NCBI GenBank assembly: GCA_900549655.1
Contig: UROZ01000118.1
Coordinates: 1 to 6,180, forward strand
DNA: 6,180 nt
Origin: an uncultured Collinsella sp.
GTDB taxonomy: Bacteria; Actinomycetota; Coriobacteriia; Coriobacteriales; Coriobacteriaceae
Direction of reading: 5' to 3'
A program made the translations under genes and the position numbers. The notes below the pieces were generated by a model, which saw only the letters and a list, made by a program, of their open reading frames with translations, had not been told where the DNA came from and made no database searches. How positions within the stretch are numbered: the stretch's first letter is position 1; every line of letters starts with the position of its first letter. This document shows, piece after piece, positions 1-4,939 of the stretch.

Positions 1-711
1 TGGTCGCGTTCGTTTATGGCACGCCGGCAAAGCGAACATCCGCTCGGCGGGGGAGCGCGTGGGGCGTGGAAACGCATCGCCTGCGTTATCGTGATTGGCC
101 TGGCCCTGCAAGTGGTCGTTGGCTACGTGACCGACGCCGCGCTGTCGCTATTGCCCGAGGCCGCGGCCGACTACAGCGAGCTTGTCGAGGAAACAGGCAT
201 GGGCGACACCGGCTATCTCGCCGTCCTGACTACGGTGCTCGGCGCCCCATTTTGTGAAGAGCTGCTGGTGCGCGGCATTATTTTTGAGTTTTCGCTCCGA
301 GCGTTTAATCCGCAGTGCCGCCCACTTTGGAAGCGCCGGCGTCGTGCGAGCGCGCAGGACGGCGCCATGGTGCCCTGGGCGGCCCCAAGCACGTGGGGTA
401 TCGCAGCGGCGATTGTACTGCAGGCGGCAATCTTCGGTTTTATGCACATGAATTGGGTGCAGGGTTGCTACGCGGGTGCCGCTGGCCTCATCTTTGGTTG
501 GGTGCTCGTGACGACCGGAAAGCTCCGCTACACGATCCTGCTGCACTTTGCCTTTAATGCTGGGTCGTATCTCATGACGTTGCTCTGGTTTGTGAACACG
601 CCGCTCGATGTGGCAATTACGGTCGCTATCGCCGGCGTCATCCTCGTTGAGGCAATGCGTTCGCTGCGCCACGCGTGTGGGGTGGATGCAGCGAGCGCAC
701 CGCTGCCCTAG
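1..711 (+). CDS. CPBP-family intramembrane metalloprotease (Abi/CAAX protease-like), probably 5'-partial
   Basis: This gene encodes a multi-pass membrane protein of the CPBP (CAAX protease and bacteriocin-processing) family, whose glutamate/histidine site cuts substrates within the membrane. Numbering from the ATG at base 16 (231 residues), all three family motifs are present: EELLVRG at 81-87 (EExxxR), FGFMH at 140-144 (FxxxH) and HFAFN at 177-181 (HxxxN). Hydrophobic segments lie near 21-46, 66-84, 128-150, 151-168, 172-196 and 198-213. A basic, polar insert (about 97-125) separates motifs 1 and 2. The frame stays open to base 1 and no Shine-Dalgarno site precedes the ATG at 16. I infer that the true start lies upstream and that a first membrane segment may be missing. 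The stop (709-711) overlaps the stop of the convergent ygiQ. The substrate is unknown; family members act in prenyl-protein processing, bacteriocin immunity or other roles. The family call is firm and the biological role is not. Confidence 0.85.
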   Translation, partial: WSRSFMARRQSEHPLGGGARGAWKRIACVIVIGLALQVVVGYVTDAALSLLPEAAADYSELVEETGMGDTGYLAVLTTVLGAPFCEELLVRGIIFEFSLRAFNPQCRPLWKRRRRASAQDGAMVPWAAPSTWGIAAAIVLQAAIFGFMHMNWVQGCYAGAAGLIFGWVLVTTGKLRYTILLHFAFNAGSYLMTLLWFVNTPLDVAITVAIAGVILVEAMRSLRHACGVDAASAPLP

Positions 712-2840
712 TTGCGGCGTCCGCCTCCGTTGGCGCCCTGACGCCCCTGGGCTGCGCGATTGCGACCGGCAGTGTTCTGTGCGCGCGACATGCCGCTGTG
801 CCCCTTGCTACCCTTGGGCCCCTTGCCGGCGCCACCGTGCGGCTTGCCGCCCTTCTTGCCGGTTCCATGCCCGCCGTTGGCAGATGTCTCGCCCGGGCGC
901 GGCGGCACGGGACGAATCAGGCAATGCTTGGTGTAGCCGATCAGGTCACGACGCCCGGCCTTTTCCAGTGCCTCGCGCACGAGCTTGTAGTTCTCGGGCT
1001 TGCGATACTGGATGAGCGCGCGCTGCATGGCCTTTTCGTGCGGGTCGCGCGCCACGTAGATCGGCTGCATGGTGCGCGGATCCACGCCTGTGTAGTACAT
1101 GCACGTTGACATGGTGGACGGGGTGGGGTAGAAGTCCTGCACCTGCTCGGGCATGTAGCCCATGTCGCGCACGGCCTCGGCAAGGTCCACAGCTTCCTTC
1201 ATCGTTGAACCGGGGTGGCTCGAGATCAGGTATGGCACCACATACTGCTTGAGTCCGTATTCGCGGTTCAGGCGTTCAAATTTACGGCAGAACGCGTCGT
1301 AGACGGCGCGGCTTGGCTTGCCCATCACGGAGAGCACCGCGTCGCTCACGTGCTCGGGCGCTACGCGCAACTGGCCCGAGACATGGTGTTCCAGCAGTTC
1401 GCGCAAAAACTCGTCCGAGGCGTCGGCCATGGTGTAGTCAAAGCGGATGCCGCTGCGGACGAAGACCTTTTTGACGCCCGGCAGCTGGCGCAGGTCGCGC
1501 AACAGCTGCGTGTAGCCGCTCTCGTCGACCACCATGTTCTTGCACACGCTCGGCCATAGACAGCGCTTGTTCTTGCACACGCCGTGCTTGAGCTGCTTGT
1601 CGCAGGCAGGGCGGCTAAAGTTGGCCGTCGGTCCGCCCACGTCGTTGATGTATCCCTTAAACTCGGGGTCGTGCGTGAGTAGCTCAGCCTCGCGCATGAT
1701 CGAGTCGTGGCTGCGCATCTGCAACACGCGACCTTGGTGGAAGGTGAGGGCGCAAAACGAGCATTCACCAAAGCACCCGCGGTTGGAGCTGATTGAAAAC
1801 TTGATCTCGGCAAAGGCCGGCACGCCGCCCGCCGCGTCGTAATCGGGATGCCAGTCGCGTGCGTAGGGGAGTTCGGCCACCTCGTCCATCTCGTCGGTGG
1901 TGAGTGTCGCCGACGGCGGGTTTTGCACCACATAGACGCTGTTGGGGTAGGGCTCTACCAGGCGATGCCCGGTGATGGGGTCCATATTCTGCTGCTGCAC
2001 GTTAAAGCTGCGCGCGTAGTTGAGCTTGTCGGCGGTAAGGTCGTCCCAGCCGGGCAGCAGGTCGTAGTCGTAGACTTCGTCGAGCGAGCCTGTGCGGTAA
2101 ACGGTGCCGTTGATATAGGTGATCTGATCGACGGGCAGTCCCGCGTCGAGCGCGTCGGCGATCTCGACGATCGCGTGCTCGCCCATGCCGTAGATGAGGA
2201 TGTCGGCGCCCGAGTCGAGCAGTACCGAGCGCTTGAGCTTGTCCTGCCAGTAGTCGTAGTGGGCCAGGCGGCGCAGACTTGCCTCGATGCCGCCGATGAT
2301 GATGGGGGCGTCCTTGAACGTCTGACGGATAAGGTTGCCGTAGACCGTGACGGCTCGGTTGGGACGGCGCCCCTCCTCGCCACCGGGCGTGTAGGCGTCG
2401 GTGTGGCGGCGGTGCTTGGTCACCGAATAGTGGTTGACCATGGAGTCCATGTTACCGGCACTGACGAGAAAGCCCAGGCGAGGCTCGCCGAGCACCGTGA
2501 TGCTGGCGGGGTCGGTCCAGTCGGGCTGGCAGATAATGCCCACCTTGTAGCCGTGTGCATCGAGTACGCGGCTGATGATGGCCATACCAAAGCTAGGGTG
2601 GTCCACGTAAGCGTCGCCGCAGACGTAGACAAAGTCGCACTGGTCCCAGCCGCGCGCATTCATATCGGCGCGACTGACGGGGAGAAACTTATCGCGGCCC
2701 GGGCGCCAGGGACGGGCGGGCGCCGCCGGGGCATGCGTGGGTCGCGAGCCCTGCGCCTTACCGCCGCGCTTTTGCTGCTGGCCGCGCTGGGCATGCTTGC
2801 CGTGCTGGTTGTGCTGAGCGTCCTGGGGCTTTTTTGCCAC
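708..2840 (-). CDS. ygiQ: YgiQ-family radical SAM protein
   Basis: This is a cytoplasmic radical SAM enzyme of the YgiQ family (UPF0313); its substrate is not established. With a GTG start at 2840 the protein has 710 residues. An N-terminal YgiQ domain begins near residue 45 (GDAYVDHPSFGMA near 75-87, GGIEASLRR near 183-191). The radical SAM cluster motif CFGECSFC gives Cys356, Cys360 and Cys363 (CxxxCxxC). A second group (Cys413, Cys422, Cys427, Cys433) matches the extra conserved cysteines of this family. APEH near 494-497, SSHPGST near 540-546 and FYPTP near 570-574 follow. Both ends are low-complexity, basic and Gly/Gln-rich (about 1-43 and 650-710), unlike the compact E. coli protein. 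The start is chosen because GGGAGG (2845-2850) precedes GTG by 4 bases. The alternative ATG at 2852 would swallow that site, and the most upstream ATG at 3011 adds 57 residues with no family resemblance. Confidence 0.93.
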   Translation of the reverse strand: MAKKPQDAQHNQHGKHAQRGQQQKRGGKAQGSRPTHAPAAPARPWRPGRDKFLPVSRADMNARGWDQCDFVYVCGDAYVDHPSFGMAIISRVLDAHGYKVGIICQPDWTDPASITVLGEPRLGFLVSAGNMDSMVNHYSVTKHRRHTDAYTPGGEEGRRPNRAVTVYGNLIRQTFKDAPIIIGGIEASLRRLAHYDYWQDKLKRSVLLDSGADILIYGMGEHAIVEIADALDAGLPVDQITYINGTVYRTGSLDEVYDYDLLPGWDDLTADKLNYARSFNVQQQNMDPITGHRLVEPYPNSVYVVQNPPSATLTTDEMDEVAELPYARDWHPDYDAAGGVPAFAEIKFSISSNRGCFGECSFCALTFHQGRVLQMRSHDSIMREAELLTHDPEFKGYINDVGGPTANFSRPACDKQLKHGVCKNKRCLWPSVCKNMVVDESGYTQLLRDLRQLPGVKKVFVRSGIRFDYTMADASDEFLRELLEHHVSGQLRVAPEHVSDAVLSVMGKPSRAVYDAFCRKFERLNREYGLKQYVVPYLISSHPGSTMKEAVDLAEAVRDMGYMPEQVQDFYPTPSTMSTCMYYTGVDPRTMQPIYVARDPHEKAMQRALIQYRKPENYKLVREALEKAGRRDLIGYTKHCLIRPVPPRPGETSANGGHGTGKKGGKPHGGAGKGPKGSKGHSGMSRAQNTAGRNRAAQGRQGANGGGRRN

Positions 2841-2844
2841 GATT

Positions 2845-2850
2845 CCTCCC
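2845..2850 (-). promoter_or_regulatory. Ribosome binding site of ygiQ, fixes a GTG start
   Basis: Read on the minus strand, GGGAGG is followed by AATC and then GTG (2840-2838). The spacer is short, but this is the only strong Shine-Dalgarno match near any possible start. The in-frame ATG at 2852-2850 overlaps the site itself and has no ribosome site of its own, so the GTG is preferred. No convincing -35/-10 pair was found upstream; CATACT on the minus strand near 2859-2864 is the best -10-like hexamer, and it has no matching -35. Confidence 0.6.
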
Positions 2851-2877
2851 ATTGTTAGTATGCTGCACGTAATTGTA

Positions 2878-2912
2878 ACCAGTCTTTTTGGGACGGGGCT
2901 AAAAAGACTGGT
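2878..2912. repeat. Perfect 12-bp inverted repeat (REP-like palindrome) between ygiQ and yoaK
   Basis: ACCAGTCTTTTT (2878-2889) and AAAAAGACTGGT (2901-2912) are exact reverse complements around an 11-base loop, GGGACGGGGCT. The T-run lies inside the 5' arm and no T-run follows the hairpin, so it is not a normal intrinsic terminator in the plus direction. In the minus direction the arms read identically and again no T-run follows. It sits in the gap between the divergent genes ygiQ and yoaK, about 38 bases upstream of the ygiQ start. A dispersed extragenic palindrome is the best reading. A regulator-binding site or a leader hairpin in one of the two transcripts is possible. Confidence 0.7.
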
Positions 2913-3076
2913 GGAGTACATGAGCTGGCGGATCGGCGCGTCGATGCGGGTGTTGTTTGTTTCCAGACTGTGTATCTGCGCGTTGGAGAACCCGTCTCGC
3001 GCGCACGCCATGTTGTCAATGGGTTACAGTATGAACGGCGGCTATGTTTCCGCCAACGCACGAGAGAGTCGTCAAC

Positions 3077-3083
3077 AAGGAGG
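3077..3083 (+). promoter_or_regulatory. Ribosome binding site of yoaK
   Basis: AAGGAGG lies 10 bases before the ATG at 3094. It decides the start: the reading frame stays open to 2860, but the upstream in-frame ATGs lack such a site and the added residues do not resemble the family. A second ATG at 3084-3086 is out of frame. Confidence 0.8.
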
Positions 3084-3093
3084 ATGCACGACG

Positions 3094-3810
3094 ATGCAGC
3101 GTGCCAAACAGATATCGGAGTCTATTGAGCTGGGCATCATCTTGGCGCTCGCCGGTGGCTTTATGGACGTGTATTCGTACATTGGGCGCGACCATGTTTT
3201 CGCCAACGCGCAGACAGGCAACATCCTGCTCGTGGGCGTGAGCATCTCGGAGGGTAACTGGGCACTTGCGGGGCGCTACTTCTTCCCTGTGGTGTCGTTT
3301 GCTGTGGGCATTATGCTTGCCGACCTGGTACACGAGCGGTTTGGCAGTGTGATCCACTGGCGTCAGGTGACGGTGTTCTTTGAAGCCGTCATCTTGCTGG
3401 GCGTGAGCTTTATCCCCGGTGGCGGTTACAACCTGCTCGCTAACTGCCTCACCTCGTTTGCCTGCGGCATGCAGGTTGAGAGCTTCCGCAAGATACATGG
3501 TCACGGCATCGCCACGACCATGTGCATCGGTAACCTGCGCAATGCGCTGCAAAACGTGGACGACTACATCATCACCCACAAGCGCGGCTTTTTGGAAAAC
3601 GGCGTGCTGTACTTTGGCGTGATCTTTACCTTTGTGTTTGGCGCCGTGCTGGGCAACTGGTGTATTGAGCGCATGGGCCTGCATGCCATCATCGTGGCGA
3701 GCTTGCTGCTATTTGTCGCGTTTGCCATCATGTTCATCGACCGCGAGCGCGACTTGCGTTTGCGCTGGAAGGTTGCGGCCGAGGCTTGGAAAGAGGGCTG
3801 CCGAAAGTAA
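3094..3810 (+). CDS. yoaK: YoaK family (DUF1275) membrane protein
   Basis: This is a small integral membrane protein of the YoaK/DUF1275 family. Its function is not firmly established and transport is often supposed. The 238-residue length from the ATG at 3094 fits the family's usual 200-250. The first half carries the typical GGFMDVYSY (21-29) and FANAQTGN (36-43) motifs. The second half has a similar block, SFACGMQ (121-127), followed by TTMCIGNLRN (141-150). Hydrophobic segments lie near 11-27, 62-82, 92-108, 112-126, 171-190 and 196-215, which suggests six membrane spans. The C-terminus (217-238) is basic and probably cytoplasmic. The gene stands alone: ygiQ is divergent upstream, and an intrinsic terminator follows 51 bases after the stop. 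I saw no strong promoter in the 2913-3076 stretch; TTGTCA at 3013 has no well-spaced -10. Family assignment is confident. The symbol denotes family membership rather than proven orthology. Confidence 0.9.
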   Translation: MQRAKQISESIELGIILALAGGFMDVYSYIGRDHVFANAQTGNILLVGVSISEGNWALAGRYFFPVVSFAVGIMLADLVHERFGSVIHWRQVTVFFEAVILLGVSFIPGGGYNLLANCLTSFACGMQVESFRKIHGHGIATTMCIGNLRNALQNVDDYIITHKRGFLENGVLYFGVIFTFVFGAVLGNWCIERMGLHAIIVASLLLFVAFAIMFIDRERDLRLRWKVAAEAWKEGCRK

Positions 3811-3815
3811 GCGAA

Positions 3816-3844
3816 TGCGGCAAAGGGGCTGTCCCTTTGCCGCA
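3816..3844. repeat. Perfect 12-bp inverted repeat just after yoaK
   Basis: TGCGGCAAAGGG (3816-3827) and CCCTTTGCCGCA (3833-3844) pair exactly around a 5-base loop, GCTGT. It begins 5 bases after the yoaK stop codon. No T-run follows, so it is not the terminator itself, which comes next. The compact, perfect and extragenic form suggests a dispersed palindromic repeat. It could also protect the 3' end of the yoaK message from exonucleases. Confidence 0.75.
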
Positions 3845-3861
3845 CTGATCAATATTGGGGA

Positions 3862-3891
3862 GGGGACGGCCATCTCGGCCGCCCCTTTTTT
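3862..3891 (+). terminator. Intrinsic terminator of yoaK
   Basis: GGGG-A-CGGCC (3862-3871) pairs with GGCCG-CCCC (3877-3885) around the loop ATCTC, giving nine mostly G-C pairs with one bulged A (3866). Six T bases follow directly (3886-3891). This is a textbook rho-independent terminator for plus-strand transcription leaving yoaK. Confidence 0.9.
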
Positions 3892-3915
3892 GGAGTCTTA
3901 AGCGCTAAGGTGCAT

Positions 3916-3974
3916 GTTCGTAACAACATTCAGGAGCCAGAAAAACTATCTAGCTCCTAAATGTTGCTACGAAC
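3916..3974. repeat. Long imperfect inverted repeat (22-bp arms) downstream of the LURP-one-like gene
   Basis: The left arm at 3916-3937 (begins GTTCGTAACAAC) and the right arm at 3953-3974 (ends GTTGCTACGAAC) pair at 20 of 22 positions. The mismatches are at 3923/3967 and 3931/3959, and the loop is 15 bases. For the minus-strand gene it starts 13 bases after the stop codon, but no T-run follows on that strand. In the plus direction TGCTTTTT (3975-3982) follows, so it could stop plus-strand transcription that leaks past yoaK. Terminator, 3'-end stabiliser or the remnant of a small inverted-repeat element are all possible. It sits at the left edge of the AT-rich stretch. Confidence 0.7.
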
Positions 3975-3987
3975 TGCTTTTTGCGAT

Positions 3988-4527
3988 TTATTCGAGATGC
4001 TCTTCAATCCGAGCCCTAAGAAGGGCAATGGCTGTAGGTATTCCAATTGCGGCGGCTAATTCGGCTTTATCCAAAACCTGTATGCTAAAGCACGATTGTT
4101 TATCACATTGAAGGACGATAACTGAAGATAGTTTCACTTCCCGTTGGCTGAATATATCGTAATCTCCAAATAGGAAGTTACCTTTTATTGTGTAATTCGG
4201 TATGTTCGTTACGCACTTCATCTCAAGTCTGTTTAGGCCATAATCAAACACCGCAACTTCCTCGTGTTCGATGATGAGCGCAACCCTGGGCATGTTGCTA
4301 AAACCACCGTCGACGACAGTGAAGAGTTTTTCATTTGCATCGTCATAAACGGTATATTTAAGACTCAATAGCTGTCCTAGTGGACCCGTGAACCCATGTT
4401 TTTTGATGTTGAGGTTGTCTCCCGCTGGGTTGATGAGAGCCAGAGTATGCGGATAAGGGTTACCTTCAATTGAGATTTGATATTCGTTTGTAGCCGTCTT
4501 GCTCGATTTAGGACCACTATCCACCAT
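3988..4527 (-). CDS. LURP-one-related / tubby-C-like domain protein, low GC
   Basis: This is a soluble 179-residue protein with no signal peptide or clear membrane span. The pattern fits the LURP-one-related family (DUF567, YxjI-like), a beta-barrel with a buried C-terminal helix related to tubby and scramblase domains; its bacterial role is unknown. The suggestive parts are LSLKYTVYDDANEKLFTV (about 54-71), EEVAVFDYGLNRLEMK (about 88-103), a YTIKGNFLFGDYDIF block (about 111-125), and a final hydrophobic helix near 153-170 rich in Ala, Ile and Leu. The first 30 or so residues are polar and not recognisable. The start is well supported: a stop codon (4533-4531) lies two codons upstream, and GAGG (4537-4540) sits 9 bases before the ATG. 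Counted 60-base lines give about 35-55% GC, against 57-73% in lines of yoaK and fucO, and its codons are mixed. This suggests horizontal acquisition. The reading frame is firm. The family call rests on pattern memory and is moderate. Confidence 0.72.
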   Translation of the reverse strand: MVDSGPKSSKTATNEYQISIEGNPYPHTLALINPAGDNLNIKKHGFTGPLGQLLSLKYTVYDDANEKLFTVVDGGFSNMPRVALIIEHEEVAVFDYGLNRLEMKCVTNIPNYTIKGNFLFGDYDIFSQREVKLSSVIVLQCDKQSCFSIQVLDKAELAAAIGIPTAIALLRARIEEHLE

Positions 4528-4675
4528 GTGTCATCGCCTCAATCGAATTGGAACCGTCTTCTGCTTCGTGCGGAGAATTACGCTGTACGTTGCAGTAGAT
4601 GCAGCTGCAATAACCGCATGGGCAATTTCTAACAAAATGAATGACGTTATCTGCTGCATGCATGTTATTCATTAC

Positions 4676-4704
4676 AAAGTATCTTTTTATAAACGTATTG
4701 TCAA
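4676..4704 (-). promoter_or_regulatory. Candidate promoter of the LURP-one-like gene
   Basis: On the minus strand a consensus -35, TTGACA (4704-4699), is followed after 17 bases by TACTTT (4681-4676), which has only three of six -10 matches. GATACT, two bases earlier, is a closer -10 match but gives a 15-base spacer. The surrounding 60 bases (4681-4740) have 25% GC. Use of this site would give a leader of about 140 bases before the ATG at 4527. Confidence 0.45.
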
Positions 4705-4770
4705 ACATATATTGCTAAAACAGAAACAATTTATAGGCTGAGTCGGTCGTATTCTTTGGGCGATTGCTCC

Positions 4771-4776
4771 TATAAT
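4771..4776 (+). promoter_or_regulatory. Candidate -10 box of the fucO promoter
   Basis: TATAAT is an exact -10 consensus. The expected -35 position (about 4747-4754) reads TCGTATTC, which is a poor match, and no TGN extension is present. An activator-dependent promoter would explain this. Transcription would start near 4783 and give a leader of about 157 bases before the fucO ATG. A second -35-like TTGACG at 4845-4850 has no good -10 at normal spacing. Confidence 0.45.
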
Positions 4777-4824
4777 CTAGCCTTCGCTGCTGTCGGGAGG
4801 GAAGGACTAGGGCTCCGTTATTCC

Positions 4825-4840
4825 GTTGAAACGCTTTAAC
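4825..4840. promoter_or_regulatory. Candidate LacI/GalR-type operator in the fucO leader
   Basis: GTTGAAACGCTTTAAC is a 16-base pseudo-palindrome with 6 of 8 symmetric pairs around a central CG. This is the form used by LacI/GalR-family sugar regulators, whose sites resemble GTGTAAACGTTTACAC. It lies about 50 bases downstream of the TATAAT box, where a bound repressor would block transcription. The octamer AACGCTTT (4830-4837) recurs inverted as AAAGCGTT at 4873-4880, 43 bases away centre to centre. No regulator gene is in the window, so this is inference from form and position. Confidence 0.35.
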
Positions 4841-4897
4841 ACCTTTGACGTTCTCACGTGTTTTTTGTTTCAAAAGCGTTAGGATGGGACTTATAGC

Positions 4898-4920
4898 GCG
4901 GGGCGTAATGGGTGCCCCGC
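4898..4920 (+). other. GC-rich leader hairpin just upstream of the fucO ribosome site
   Basis: GCGGGGC (4898-4904) and GCCCCGC (4914-4920) form a perfect 7-bp stem with a 9-base loop, GTAATGGGT. It ends 7 bases before the GGGAGG ribosome site. There is no following T-run, so it is not a terminator. It could keep the ribosome site unpaired, stabilise the message, or bind a regulator. Confidence 0.6.
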
Positions 4921-4927
4921 ACACGAT

Positions 4928-4933
4928 GGGAGG
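4928..4933 (+). promoter_or_regulatory. Ribosome binding site of fucO
   Basis: GGGAGG lies 6 bases before the ATG at 4940, an optimal spacing. It supports that start, which also matches the N-terminus of known FucO proteins (MANR followed by a hydrophobic strand). Confidence 0.85.
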
Positions 4934-4939
4934 CTATCA

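Larger units (their letters stand above)
4528..4939. other. 412-base intergenic region between the divergent LURP-one-like gene and fucO
   Basis: The left two thirds (to about 4740) are AT-rich and contain the minus-strand promoter candidate. The right third is the fucO leader, with a TATAAT box, an operator-like palindrome and hairpins. Short open frames on both strands (plus 4499-4741; minus 4708-4517) lack ribosome sites and family resemblance, so I do not call them genes. No tRNA, CRISPR or insertion-sequence feature is visible. Confidence 0.6.

Noticed and set aside
1..711. Abortive-infection or bacteriocin-immunity system based on the CPBP protease
   Set aside because: No bacteriocin, toxin or phage-related gene accompanies it in the window. 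The family has many housekeeping roles, so a defence label would be unsupported.
1848..2858. Plus-strand 336-residue open frame antisense to ygiQ
   Set aside because: It is a shadow frame, long because GC-rich coding DNA lacks stops on the opposite strand. ygiQ on the other strand matches a known family throughout.
2860..3093. Upstream extension of yoaK to an ATG at 2860
   Set aside because: The extension would read through the 2901-2912 arm of the palindrome, has no ribosome site, and adds 78 residues absent from the family. The ATG at 3094 has AAGGAGG and the expected length.
3916..3974. Integron attC-like recombination site
   Set aside because: The arms begin GTTCGTA and end TACGAAC, which do not fit the GTTRRRY/RYYYAAC core boxes, and no integrase or cassette array is present.
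4517..4708. Minus-strand 63-residue open frame with a Cys-rich stretch (CPCGYCSCIYC) that overlaps the start of the LURP-one-like gene by 11 bases
   Set aside because: No ribosome site precedes any of its Met codons, its first Met lies upstream of the only promoter candidate, and the residues match no family I know. It could be a coupled small protein, but support is too thin.
4499..4741. Plus-strand 80-residue open frame across the intergenic region
   Set aside because: It runs antisense to the start of a real gene, has no ribosome site, and looks like chance translation of AT-rich DNA.
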